Origin: Quercus robur
Taxonomy: Eukaryota > Streptophyta > Magnoliopsida > Fagales > Fagaceae
NCBI RefSeq assembly: GCF_932294415.1
Contig: NC_065536.1
Location: 1,364,001-1,428,000, forward strand
Direction of reading: 5' to 3'
Length of the DNA stretch: 64,000 nucleotides
Shown here: piece by piece, positions 47,619 to 59,358 of the stretch
Layout: each line of letters opens with the position of its first letter
How positions within the stretch are numbered: the stretch's first letter is position 1
Program-made: the position numbers and the translations under genes
Notes under the pieces: model-generated
Database searches by the model: none
The model's input: only the letters and a program-made list of their open reading frames with translations
What the model was told of the DNA's origin: nothing

Positions 47619-47632
47619 TTTTTTTTTGAACA
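47619..47632 (-). mobile_element. 14-bp tail-only retro-insertion with perfect 17-bp target duplication
   Basis: GATTATACTTGCTAGTT is perfect at 47602-47618 and 47633-47649. The insert is only TTTTTTTTTGAACA. The duplication is longer than the insert. Confidence 0.85.
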
Positions 47633-47649
47633 GATTATACTTGCTAGTT

Positions 47650-49580
47650 ACGTTAGCCAATAACATTCAATTTAATTTAATGTGCTCTATATACACACAT
47701 AGACATATAAAAAATGTTATTGGCTGTTTGACTGTATAAAGTGCAAACTTACTGCTTAGCAAAATAACCCTTGGTTGCTAGTCAGTAATCAAATCCATTT
47801 ATAGAGTGAGATAGGATTTATTCAATTTAATTTAAAGGTACTTTACCCAATTTGGTGTTGAAGGGACACCAAAAGTTTGATAGAAGGATGTAATGAATTT
47901 TGGATGACTGGTTATAAGACCATAAATTATTCCATAATTTTACGCTATAATTATGATGTAACAGATTGTGATTAATTGCTTATTATTTATATAAGAACTT
48001 ACCATTTATTTTTTGCCCACCTATCATACTTTATCACGTTATAATTATGAGAAAGAAATGTATAATTATTGTGGCACTAGATTTTTATTTTTATTTTATT
48101 TTTCATTTGGGACAGGGGTTTGTATGTATTTACTCTGCAGTCCAGTGACTTGTACGTACTTACTGGTTAATTGTCATCAACAAAAAGGGTCTTATGTACC
48201 ATGATACAGTTGTAAAAGTGGACCAGTTGTACTAGATGTTGGCTTAATTGGATGACATTTAATTGCCCAATTTGCATGGATTTTTTATTTTCCTTTTCCT
48301 TTAAAAAAAAAAAAAAAAATTCTAGTGAGTGGTAATGCATTTGTCACCACCAATATGGTTTTACCCAATTCCCAACATGTTATTGTTCTCATGTAAGTGG
48401 ATGTGGACCAGTTGCAGTAGAAGTTGGCTTAGTTGAACAGATACATTTACTATTTCTTCATCCAATTTGCCTTTTTTTATTTTCCCTTTTCTCAAATAAA
48501 GTTCACTGAATTTAAATTCGAATAATAGTAAGTCATTACCTAATGCTAACCTTTATTAAAAGGGGTCCATTTTTTCTTTGCCAAGTTGATTTGAGTTAGG
48601 AGGACTATTTCAGACAATTGAATTTGGTGCACTTAATTAAAATTGGTGATGTGAACTTTTGCTGATTTTAAGTGGTAATTTTTTCTACAAGTAAAACCAA
48701 ACTTCTAAAAGAGTTTTTAAACTCACTCTGATTCTCCAAAAAAAAAAACTCTCATAATCACATGTGAGTGAAGAACACTTAAACTTCACCAAAGGGTTTT
48801 TTGTTTTTCTTAGACAAAAATTCTTGATGAGCTAATCACTACTATGTGTGAAAGGATTTAAAAAGTCTTAAAAGTTCAAAAAACCACAGTTTTATATCCC
48901 AATGACATTAAAAATTTGTATTGTAATTCTCCACATTGTAATCTGTAATCATCTTTGTTCATTTGACTATCCAAATAGTACTAACCTCTTCTAAAATTCC
49001 ACTAATCCCACATTACTAACCTCTTCTACATCGTAATCATCACTTTGTTTGTCTTAATTAGGATGTTTGACCAACTAATACATTAAAAATTCCACTCCAC
49101 ACAAAAACCTTTATTCCCACAAAATAAAAAAAGAACAAAAGCAAAAGAAAAAGAAAAACCCCCCAACTAAAAACAAAACCAATAGAAGTGTTTACAATTG
49201 TTAATATTTCTTTCACTAGATTACACTTTACCCAAACTAAAACCAAAAAACAAAAAGTTAAAAAAGAAAATTAAAAAAAAAAAAAACAGAAAAAGATAGT
49301 AGTCAATTTAATTACTGATAATCAGTCATGTTCATAACAATTCAAGATGACCTTACACTTACAGAATTCCATGCTTCTCTTTTACTGTATGTATATGTGT
49401 TGGAAGGGCATCTAAACCCATCACCTACCACTGATAACTCCACCCCTTCTTCTCCTTCTTATTATTATCCCCCACCACTTTTTTCTGAATTCTCTCATGT
49501 CCTTTTACTCTACTCTCTGCAACAACAAGCAGCAGAGCAGAGGACAATTTTCTTTGTCATTCTTCTATTTGTGTTTATAT
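47650..49580. other. Intergenic, upstream of the receptor-like kinase
   Basis: It holds a diverged duplication: GTGGACCAGTTGTACTAGATG (from 48218) and GTGGACCAGTTGCAGTAGAAG (from about 48404), each followed by TTGGCTTA and CCAATTTGC. No gene was recognised; the open frame at 49328-49585 lies in the probable promoter. Confidence 0.5.
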
Positions 49581-49590
49581 TATAAATAAA
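49581..49590 (+). promoter_or_regulatory. TATA box of the receptor-like kinase gene
   Basis: TATAAATAAA would put transcription start near 49612. A 5' leader then runs to a donor at 49891 (GGAAG|GTAAGA). Confidence 0.6.
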
Positions 49591-49890
49591 GCTTCTCTGT
49601 GCTGCTGGTGTCAGAAAGCTCCATTTCAGCTTAAATTCACACTTTCACATTTTTGCTTCCACAGAAAAAAAAAACCCAGATAGGAAATAAACTCATTTGG
49701 GCTATATAACTGGTTTTTTTTGGTAATTGGGTTGATCTGGGTTTTTACTATATGGGTTCTACTTGATTGGGGTTTGTTTGGTCAGAGATCTGAGATTTGT
49801 TGGGTTACAAAAATATGGTGAAGGGGTTTCAAAGATCTGAACTTTTTTGAAGCTGGCATTTGGTGATTACTTCCCTTCCATCATAGGAAG

Positions 49891-50423
49891 GTAAGAACTT
49901 GAAATGCTCTGCTTCTCATTCTATTTTGTGGCTGTTGTTATTTTTTAATGCTTCATTTTTTTTGGGGACTGTTTGTGGCTGTAAAGTTGAAAAAAGTTTC
50001 TGTTTATATGCTTGAAGTTGTCTAATTGTGTGATGTTAGAAGTGGTCTAATCATTGTTATATCTTCTGTTTGCATTGTAGTCTATGATCTAAGAAATTGT
50101 TAATTGAAATGCATCAATTCATGTTGTTATTTTGATGTTTGTTCTTCATGATCCTTTGGATTCTTATTTGTTTCTGTGGTTCTAGCATGTTCTCTTTTGT
50201 TTATTACTAGTTTTGTGTGGATTAGTAAAAATATCTTGAAATACTAACAAAGACATAGTAGGATTAGTAGACTTTATCACCTTGTGGATGATTGCCTAAG
50301 ATTAGAAAAGGAGTTCAAGATTTTAATATGGTTATGTAAATGGTGGAAGAGAGTCAATCTGAAAATGAGGTTCTGCATTGATGAATTTTGCATTTGTCAT
50401 ATTCTTTTTGTTAAATTCTGTAG
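49891..50423 (+). other. Probable 5'-UTR intron of the receptor-like kinase gene
   Basis: Donor AAG|GTAAGAAC at 49891 and acceptor TTCTGTAG at 50423 enclose T-rich sequence. The leader resumes with GCATTGGAACATCTG, 20 bp before the ATG. Confidence 0.65.
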
Positions 50424-50443
50424 GCATTGGAACATCTGTAAAG

Positions 50444-53400
50444 ATGGCCACGGATCTTAATGCTGAATTATCAAAGAAAACTGCCATTTTTGATCTTAAG
50501 GTCTGGGAAGTAATTGGGATTGCAGTCGGGTTATTTATCGTAATTATCCTCTCTGTGCTGTCAATGTGTCTTACTTCAAGGAAGAAATCGAGGAGAGCTA
50601 GGGACAACATTCCTCTTACCCAAATCCCAACTGTTTCAAAGGAAATTAAGGAAGTACGAGTGGAGCAAGTATCAGCAGAAGAATTTGTTCCTCGTGATGG
50701 TATTCTTCTCACCATTCATGATAAATCCAGTGAGAAAGAATCAGATAAGGTTTTAGTCCATCTGGGTATGGGGAAGGTGAAGAATGGAGACAATAGCAGC
50801 CAGTCAGGTTCATTACATCATTTAGAGAAAGATGGCGGCGGGTCTCAATCTGGTGATGATTCTGGTAAGGTTACTGTGTATAAGCCTTCCTCATCATATC
50901 CTATTACCGCTCCTTCCCCTCTATCTGGCTTGCCTGAATTCTCTCACTTAGGTTGGGGCCACTGGTTTACGCTAAGGGATCTTGATCTTGCTACAAACCG
51001 ATTTGCTAAGGATAACGTTCTTGGTGAGGGGGGTTACGGAGTTGTTTACCGAGGGCAGTTGATTAATGGGACTCCAGTAGCAGTTAAAAAGATCCTTAAC
51101 AATCTGTGAGTTCAAATATGATTATTGATTTCCTGGATTTATTTATGAATTTCTTTTTCTTGTTAATGTGACTTTGGCTAAAGTTGAACTCTTTAAACTT
51201 CTTTACTCCAGGGGCCAAGCAGAGAAAGAATTTAGAGTGGAAGTTGAAGCTATAGGTCATGTGCGTCATAAGAATTTGGTTCGTCTTTTGGGGTACTGCA
51301 TTGAAGGGACTCACAGGTACTGTTTTCTTTTACATTGTGTTTCAGTTTTTACTAAATATTTTTATCAGCAATCCAAATCAGTTACCACAAAAGTAAGATA
51401 TTCAAGTACTAGTGACTAGATATTAGGCGAAGAAAAAAAATCTTTTGTAGGTTTGATATGTGAGAGATAGCTTCAACAAAGGATTTAATAAATCCATACT
51501 GGTAAAATTTCAGGATGTTGGTTTATGAGTATGTCAACAATGGAAACTTAGAGCAGTGGCTTCATGGAGCAATGCGTCAACATGGATATCTTACTTGGGA
51601 GGCCCGAGTGAAGGTTCTTCTTGGCACAGCTAAAGCGTAAGTCAATTCATTCACATCCTTTTTAGGCATTCTAGTTCCCATTTAATGTGGTGTGCTTGTT
51701 GCAGTCTTGCCTACTTGCACGAGGCCATTGAGCCAAAAGTGGTGCATCGAGATATCAAGTCAAGCAACATATTGATTGATGATGAATTCAATGCCAAGGT
51801 ATCTGATTTTGGTCTGGCCAAGTTGCTGGGTGCTGGAAAAAGTCATGTCACAACTCGAGTTATGGGAACTTTTGGGTAAATAATTCTTCAAGTCCATAAA
51901 ATCTTATTTCCATTTTATTAAGAATGTTTCAATTTAATTCTTGACTGCTCGTGTTGGAGTAATCATTTTTGTATTCGTTTCCTCACCTTCTCTGCTTCTC
52001 TAAAAACTGTGCAGATATGTTGCTCCTGAATATGCAAATACTGGCCTTTTGAATGAAAAGAGTGATGTTTACAGCTTCGGGGTTCTGCTCTTAGAAGCGA
52101 TTACTGGAAGAGATCCAGTGGACTATGGTCGTCCTGCCCATGAGGTATGGAATGAAATATTTTTCACTAGTATATATGTCTTTTAAGTTTTAACTGCTCA
52201 AAAGACTGAATTGTTTTTATACAGGAATCATACAGGAGCTTGATTCATGTTTCTTTTTAGTAATAGTCACTGATTTCTGGATAGTGATAAATTATAAGTT
52301 GAGATTTCATGATTTGGATCTCTCTTTATATATCAGGAATGCAACTTGTTTCAGGGCAACCTAAGGCCTTCTTTTACCTTTCTCCTTATTGTTGGTTTTA
52401 ACTCCATGTTGCATTTTGGTTCTGTTTTTTTGTTTTTTTTTTGTTTTATGGTTTTTTGTTGTTGTTCTTGTTGTTTCTGGGCTGGCAGACATGGAAAACT
52501 AAGGTTAATTCTGATATTTTGTTGACCTTTAGAGTAAAGTCAGCCCGTGGAATGACTCCTTGTAGTTCTTATTTTTCAAATGTTAAATGTTAAAAAGCAA
52601 GACACTTTCTTCTACCTGTGTACATGAGTTTCTATCAAAGAGGATAATCTCTATACCTGATAACCTTTTAGAGTCACATTGGCATTCAATTATAAATCCT
52701 GCACAATTGGAGTCAATTGTTGTTATACTGGAAATGGTTTCTATCATATGCAGCCTTGGAGACCCCCCACCTGTCTTGTAACTACTGCAGGAACTACCAT
52801 GGCCTCCACCTGCTGGTGTGAATGTGTTGCTCCCCTTCTATTATTTTGAATTGCCTGTTAATAGGCTGTTATAGCCATGGGAAGCACCTCAATGCCTACC
52901 CTGTTACTGTCTTTCTATACAAAAGTTTCCATTATTTTAAATGGAAAGGGGATGCCATTAAAAGAGTCTGCATGTAAGACAACTTTATGCTTTTAAGACT
53001 CTTTAGTACCTTTCCTATTTGTGACACTTAAAATTCTATGCAGGCTCGTAGGCTAATGACACTGTTTCAAGCCTGTGACATGCTTTGTCATAAACCTTAA
53101 AATTCCTCCCATTTTTTCTGACAAACCATAACAGCCTATCTTTTGATGTTTTTTCATTGTCTTCATCCTTGATCCTATCTTCAAGACAATTAGAAAGCTT
53201 CTTTGTATGATAATATGGAACAGAGTTTTGCTACGTATCTCTTTGGCCTTTTAAAGGAAAGATTTATTAGATTTCTGCTTTTCTTTTATAAGAGCGATGT
53301 ATACTTTAAAGTTCTTGATGTCTAACATTAGTCTTTCTAAAAAAAAGTTGTTTACATTTAAAATCTTCTGCTCAAATTTTGATATTCAATCCTCTGAGTC

Positions 53401-54621
53401 AACATTTTCTACATCTTCATGTTATTTTGTTTTGAAAATGAAATGGGTTGGTAACGTAAGGCCTGAACTGTTTCAGCAAATGTTCAAAACTTTCAAAGGG
53501 TCAGTAGGTCAATTGAATTAGGACAGGTTAACAGTCTACTTTGGGCTTTAAAACATTTGTCTTACTTGTAATTTTTATTTGGTCCAATGAGATTTTGACG
53601 CTTTATATGATGTGAGTTGCAATACTTGCAGGTAAATCTGGTTGATTGGCTGAAAATGATGGTTGGAAGCAGGCGATCAGAAGAAGTTGTAGACCCAAAT
53701 ATTGAAGCCAGGCCATCAACAAGAGCCCTTAAACGTGCTCTTTTGACTGCTTTGAGGTGTGTTGATCCAGATTCTGAGAAGAGACCTAAGATGAGCCAGG
53801 TTGTCCGCATGCTTGAATCTGAAGAGTATCCCATACCAAGAGAGGTTAGTTTCTGAATTTTTCTCAATAGCATGAACGATATATTTATATCTTTTTGTAA
53901 CTTTAGTAATATCAGATTTGATTGCTGGTGCAGTCCTATGTTGAAATCTGCACACATTTTCCAGTGTTTGAGTCTTTTCTATTTGCATGATCAAACAGAC
54001 TAGTTCTGTCTTTCTAGTAAGCTGCTTCTTTTTTATTTTTATTTTTTTTTTTATTACCCCTCCCCCATCCCTGGCCCCTCCCATTCATTAAAATTTTCCC
54101 CTTTTTTTTATGTTGAATCGAAGTCATCAAATTCTTTTCAATTATTGTTATAAATTATATTTGTCTTAATTTAATGCCATGGAAATGTAATTTCACTCTA
54201 TAAATCTATGGTTGATAGCCACTCTTCTTTTTGACATTTCAAGTCGCCAAGCTACCTACACCAACCACTTTTCTATTCATCTCACATTTTGTTCCCTGCT
54301 GCTTTAAATAATTTTACTTTCCTCTGCTCATATGATCAATGCTGAATTTCCTTGATGGTTTATCATGGCCCCCTTTCAATGCATATCAAATGCTGGACAT
54401 CTGATTCTGACCCCTTTGTTAAGGGGAAACTTTATAACAGACAGATGGTCCCTGACCAAGTTTTAAATTATAAGCTTTGTCCCTCCACTTTTCAGGATCG
54501 AAGGCACCGAAGAAATCAGGGGGGCAGCATGGAGATCGAGTCCCAGAAGGAATTTTCTGACACTGATCGGAGTGATAACCCAGATTCAAGATCGAACAGC
54601 AGAGGGTACCAGCGCACATAA
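50444..54621 (+). CDS. Receptor-like protein kinase (At5g18500/At1g09440 type), 509 aa
   Basis: The exons are 50444-51105, 51212-51316, 51514-51636, 51705-51875, 52015-52144, 53632-53844 and 54496-54621, all GT-AG and in phase. The start is [12 protein letters not shown], the usual start of this family; the in-frame ATG at 50378 would lie in the 5' intron. Residues 1-20 are a short extracellular tail, 21-43 a membrane helix followed by SRKKSRR, then a 140-residue variable juxtamembrane part. The kinase domain (about 185-465) has GEGGYGVV (194-201), VAVKK with Lys215, HRDIKSSN (311-318), DFG (331-333) and VAPE (356-359), so it is an active-looking RD kinase. The C-terminus is Ser/Asp/Arg-rich. 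No ligand-binding ectodomain is present, so it may work with a partner receptor. Intron 5 is 1487 bp. Confidence 0.96.
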
Positions 54622-54726
54622 TCAAACAAGCGATCATTTTAAGGATCTAAAGGGATTATATGAAGTGAGGGTAATTCTTACAATTTTTCCAACTCATTGA
54701 ATTCTTGGGTTTGCCTACCTGGGCAT

Positions 54727-54728
<2 letters not shown>

Positions 54729-54773
<45 letters not shown>
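54729..54773. repeat. GA microsatellite in the kinase 3' flank
   Basis: An uninterrupted run of about 22 GA units, 108 bp after the stop codon and so probably in the 3' UTR. Confidence 0.92.
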
Positions 54774-54776
<3 letters not shown>

Positions 54777-55678
54777 TGGTGGGGGTAGTAAAAAGGTGGT
54801 TCTTCAATTTTTATTTTTTCATTTTTACTCTGGTTTCTTTTAGATGGAGAGATTATTGTTTGTGTATGAAAGTGGTGTGAAGAACCCAAACAATGGGGTT
54901 GTGTACAGAATTGGGTAGATCTTAAAGTTGTTTGAGGAATATGCTGTTCCTTCTGTTTAAAAAGAAAATACACACTGCTTTACCACCAAAAACAAAAAGC
55001 ACTGCCTTTATGATTGGTTTAAGGATTTTTTTTTTTTTTGGGGGATAAAAGTTCAAGGGTGTTGTTGCTGCCAGGAGAAGCTCCCAAAAATATAAAATTA
55101 CCTCATCCTTGTGGCCCAAACTCTGGCATGAATTTGATGCCTGGACCATTCCCCATTCATGAGTACTATGACACTGATGCTACATACATTTAACTTATTA
55201 ATGATTTTGTCCAACTCATAACATGGTTGAGGACTGGTATGCATAGTGGGTAACAGGGTAAGGTAGGCCCTGTTTAATTCTGTTGTAATCCTGTAGATGA
55301 CTCACAAGAACAAGAAAAAAAAAAAATAAATAAATTGAAAGGAACCCTTGCATGCCTGCCAACCCATGGTTCCTACTAAGATATAAGATCACTAAAAAGT
55401 TTCCATGTGCAGAGCACATACTCTAATAATAGTTTATTTTATAATATATATACACTAAGTTATATTACAGATCAATCAGTATCAAATATATATTAATATT
55501 ACATATGAAAGTATTAACTCCCTAAGATAGACCTAAATTGAATTATTTAAAAATTTCCTCAATGATTCCAAAGAAGTCAGACTTTTAGAAAAATAAGGTA
55601 GTGTTGTAACCTGAAAAGTGGATTGGGTCTAACTTGACCCTCTCTATAATTCACCTATCAAAATAAAAAACCTTAAAT
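54774..55678. other. Intergenic, no gene seen
   Basis: The kinase 3' flank and AT-rich DNA up to the LTR element. Confidence 0.5.
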
Positions 55679-55683
55679 GTTTT

Positions 55684-56304
55684 TGTAGGGTCGCGTTTTT
55701 CAGGCCAAGCTCAAAATGAATGGGACTTTAGACCCGTGAGCCCGGTACAATGAATTTGTAGAAAGTGGGCCAAAGAGCTAGGTTTTAACGTATGAACAAC
55801 GGTCATCATGGTACTCTTTACGATCAGGTTGAGGCAGACTGGATTCATCAGATAGGATTGGTCCTTGCCACGATCTAGGGAGCCTTTTATTTTCGGTGCC
55901 TCTCGTGTGTTGGGGGGTCTCTGCCCCACCCTTTCTGTCTCACTTTACTTCCTTTTTATAGTAGTTTTCTTCCTCCTGAATGGGGCCCCCTAGGGTAGGT
56001 ACTTGTCCCATCAACATTTCCTTCCAGTTGTAAGGACAGAGATGTATAGCCGTGTCAGGCACAAGGCTCCGAATGTGACAATAGCAGCCTTTCCTTTCAA
56101 CACTTTCATTGTCCTTTTCTACTTTAGTACTTTTCCTGCTTCGTGAGATGATAGGAAGTGTCACTACCGGTGGCAAGTTACCTCCTCCATCCTTGGCTAC
56201 ATTGTGCCGAGGAGGACTTTCCCAGCGGCCGAGGAGAGATTTTTCCCTTGGGCTAGGCTCAATGTAGTCATCGACATGGGCCTACTGGTCTTTTACCCCA
56301 CACA
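55684..56304 (-). repeat. LTR (3' LTR in element orientation)
   Basis: It starts TGTAGGGTCGCG and ends TTTTACCCCACACA. It lacks the GTTGTTGGGAGTG insertion and the CCTTTGGCC string found in the other LTR. Confidence 0.95.
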
Positions 56305-57160
56305 ATAGCCCCTCAAAATTCTACTGTCCGGCTCCTCGGGCGGAGAGGAGGGTTTTGGTGATATTGGGCCTCTATTTCGGCTTGCCACGTCAAGCCCTCC
56401 ACTAAAGGCCAGAGCCTCTTCATTTGCCCAAGGTGCACTCCCAGCTGCGAGACATTCTTTTAATCTATCCAAGTCGCGTCCCTGTCGCTTCGGTATACAA
56501 GGCGTGCTTTAATGAGAGTTCCTTCACGAGGTGACATAAATTCAACGATTGAAGATCACTCTGGAAATTGAGCGAGATTTATTTCGCTTGTAATTTCTTT
56601 TTGGAGATTTGGGGGAATTGATTGCCACCAAATTTGCCTCCCATGTAAGAAGCATGGTGGGAGGCCATTCCCTTTATTTGCAGACACTTTAAGCTTTTCA
56701 AATTCCTAACTCTCCAATTGTGCCCAAAGTCCTCATTACCAGTGTGACTGAGCCTTAGGAGGTGAAATGGTCAAGGCTAGGGTGAGGGTGAAGGAACCAT
56801 ACCCTCTTCAGAAGCCTTGGGTATCCTCGAGATTCAGAATGGCCCGGTCAGGGCAAGGGAGACAAAGGCTCAAGACATTTTTTCTCCTCGACAAGGCAAG
56901 AAAGGAGCCTCTTCTTCCTTCAGCCAAAATCCGAAATGGGTGGGGGTCACATCAGATTTTTGGTGCGACAGCACTGGGACCTCCATCCGGTGCCATATGT
57001 CATGCATGTGAGGGCTTGGATTTCCCATCACCGGTACCATCCGTGCTTGCTCGATTGCTACTAGAACGATACTTGCTCAGTTGCTGCTAGAGCAGGTATG
57101 GGGATTGGGCATCCCCGCTTCTTCCTCTCTTCCATCATTGGTGCCACCCAGGCTCGCCTA

Positions 57161-57340
57161 GTCGCTGTTAGAGCAAGGTTGCGGACCAGGTGCCTCTGCC
57201 TCTTCTTCTCTTCCCTCACTGGTGCCATCCAGACTTGCCTAGTCGCTGTTAGAGCAAGGTTGTGGACCAGGTGCCTTTGCTTCTTCTTCTCTTCCATCAC
57301 TGGTGCCATCCAGACTTACTTAGTCGCTGTTAGAGCAAAA
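57161..57340. repeat. 81-bp tandem repeat inside the LTR element
   Basis: GTCGCTGTTAGAGCAA starts units at 57161, 57242 and 57323, exactly 81 bp apart. As 81 is 27 codons, the minus strand (element sense) stays open over three 27-residue repeats with EEKKxQRHLVxNLALTATR (57061-57309). Whether it is translated is unknown. Confidence 0.9.
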
Positions 57341-57869
57341 CTGGAGGATCTATCGTCCCCGTGTATTCCTTCTTAGTTAGCTTATGATTACAGGCTTGTC
57401 TAAGCCCTTTTATGTATTTTGTACTATCTCTTTATCTAATAAAAGATGATTTTATCGTATTTTATGTATCCTTTCTTTTCTGCAATAATCAGTTTGTGAA
57501 TGAATGTGTCGGTGTCTTTTCTTTTGAACCGCACTTAGAACTGATGCCCTTGTCGGTAAGGAGTTATTACTTTGAACTTATCGGAACCCACAGGCACAAC
57601 AACGCCGACTTTAAATAGGTTAACTATATAAGACTAACCGAGATAACAGCCGTACGTTCTGTATTGCGAACGGGGTGACTGCCAGAGGGCGTGTAATCTA
57701 AAATAAACTGTCCGAGGGGATCGCTGGGTCCTGGGTTCTTTCCCGCTTTTCCAATGATATCCGTAGCTTTAACTTTTTTTAGGTGTCTGGTTCGAGGACT
57801 GAGGCATAACTGTACCTAGTCTAAACACTCAGAAAGGCACCCCCGTGTGTTAGCCTCCATAAGGCCGGG

Positions 57870-58370
57870 GGGCCGAGGACCACACGAGACCTCCATTTCA
57901 CCTAGGACTTAGGCCTTTCTTGAAGTTGCTAGTTTCCCGTAGGTTTGAGTTCGAGGACCATGTAAGACCTTGGTTCTGTCTAGCACTTAGGCTCCTAGAG
58001 TGTTTAGTTTCCTCATAGGTTTGAGTCCGAGGACCATGCAAGACCTTGGTTTTGTCTAGCACTTAGGCTCCTGGAGTGTCTAGTTTCCCCATAGGTTTGA
58101 GTCCGAGGACCATGCAAGACCTTGGTTCTGTCTAGCACTTAGCCATTTGGAGTGTCTAGTTTCCCTATAGGTTTGAGTCCGAGGACCATGCAAGACCTTG
58201 GTTCTGTCTAGCACCTAGGCTCTTGGAGTGTCTAGTTTCCCCATAGGTTTGAGTCTGAGGACCATGCAAGACCTTGGTTTTGTCTAGCACCTAGGCTCTT
58301 GGAGTGTCTAGTTTCCTCATAGGTTTGAGTCCGGGAACCATACAAGACCTTGATTCTTCAAGAGATTCCA
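57870..58370. repeat. 76-bp tandem repeat inside the LTR element, six to seven copies
   Basis: The GAGGACCAT motif (GGGAACCAT in the last) is at 57953, 58029, 58105, 58181, 58257 and 58333, exactly 76 bp apart, with an older unit at 57875. Units contain CAAGACCTTGGTTCTGTCTA and GGAGTGTCTAGTTTCC. As 76 is not a multiple of 3, it is not a protein repeat. Confidence 0.93.
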
Positions 58371-58693
58371 GTTTAACCCTCGGTTCCCCTGTCCGTAGGG
58401 GATTTAGTGGACCGGAATATTATGGGTCTCAAGAGCTAGCCTCTTGACAAGTGCATGGGGGTGCATATCTGATGTCCGAATCCCCTTGAACTGTGCTGTC
58501 TAGCGATTCTCCCCTCGTAATGAATCATTTCGAAGCGTGACCCAAAATGAAGGCTGAGCTATGATGATGGCGGTGTGTTCCTGGAAATGATGGGGGGCTT
58601 CGGTGCAGCTCACACCGCTGCCAAAACTGTCCTCCCAAGGGATTCTTGTAGCTTGACCGTGACTAACCGTTATAGTCGCCAACGCACAAGCTT

Positions 58694-58713
58694 TCCCCAC
58701 AGACGGCGCCAAT
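58694..58713 (-). other. Primer-binding site of the LTR element
   Basis: On minus, directly after the LTR end CCTACA, comes ATTGGCGCCGTCTGTGGGGA. The TGGCGCC core should pair with a tRNA 3' end; which tRNA was not determined. Confidence 0.8.
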
Positions 58714-59353
58714 TGTAGGGTCACGTTTTTTAGGCCAAGCCCAAAATGAATGGGACTTTAGACCTGTGAGCCCGGTACAATGAATTTGTAAAGAGTGGGC
58801 CAAAGAGCTAGGTTTTAGTGTATGAACAACGGTCATCATGGTACTCTTTACGACCAGGTTGAGGCGGATCGGATTCATCAGATAAGATCGGTCCTTGCCA
58901 CGATCTGGGGAGCCATTTATTTTCGGTGCCTCTTGTGTGTTGGGGGGTCTCCGCCCCACCCTTTCTGTCTCACTTTACTCCATTTTTATAGTAGTTTCCT
59001 TCCTCCTGAATGAGGCCTCTAGGGTAGGTACTTATCCCATCAGCCCTTCCTTCCAGTTGTTGGGAGTGGTTGTAAGGACAGAGAGGTATGGTCGTGTCAG
59101 GCACAAGGCTCTGAATGTGATAATGACAGCCTTTCCTTCCAACACTTTCATTGTCATTTTCTACTTTAGTACTTTTCCCGCTCCGTGAGATGATAGGGAG
59201 TGTCACTACCGGTGGCAGGTTACCTCCTCCATCCTCGGCTACATTGTGCCGAGGAGGACTCTCCCCGCGGCCGAGGAGAGATTTTTCCCTTGGGCTGGGC
59301 CTTTGGCCCAATGTAGTCATCAACATGGGCCTACTGGTCTTTTACCCCACACA
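58714..59353 (-). repeat. LTR (5' LTR in element orientation)
   Basis: It starts TGTAGGGTCACG and ends TTTTACCCCACACA, followed by the target duplication GTTTT. Confidence 0.95.
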
Positions 59354-59358
59354 GTTTT

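Larger units (their letters stand above)
55684..59353 (-). mobile_element. Complete LTR retrotransposon without recognisable pol (LARD/TRIM-like), 3670 bp
   Basis: The LTRs at 55684-56304 (621 bp) and 58714-59353 (640 bp) begin TGTAGGGTC and end CCCCACACA as read on plus. GTTTT at 55679-55683 and 59354-59358 is a perfect 5-bp target duplication. Orientation is minus: beside the right LTR the minus strand reads ATTGGCGCCGTCTGTGGGGA, a primer-binding site of the TGGCGCC type seen in many plant Ty3/gypsy elements, and beside the left LTR it reads GAATTTTGAGGGGCTAT, a purine tract. The 2.4-kb interior has no gag, protease, RT, RNase H or integrase motif that I can see. LTRs differ by several percent including two small indels, so the insertion is not recent. 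It lies 1.06 kb downstream of the kinase stop. Confidence 0.95.

Noticed and set aside
50332..50715. 127-codon minus frame
   Set aside because: It is antisense to the first coding exon of the receptor-like kinase.
57098..57376. 92-codon plus frame with SSLTGAIQT repeats
   Set aside because: It is antisense to the LTR element and produced by the 81-bp tandem array.
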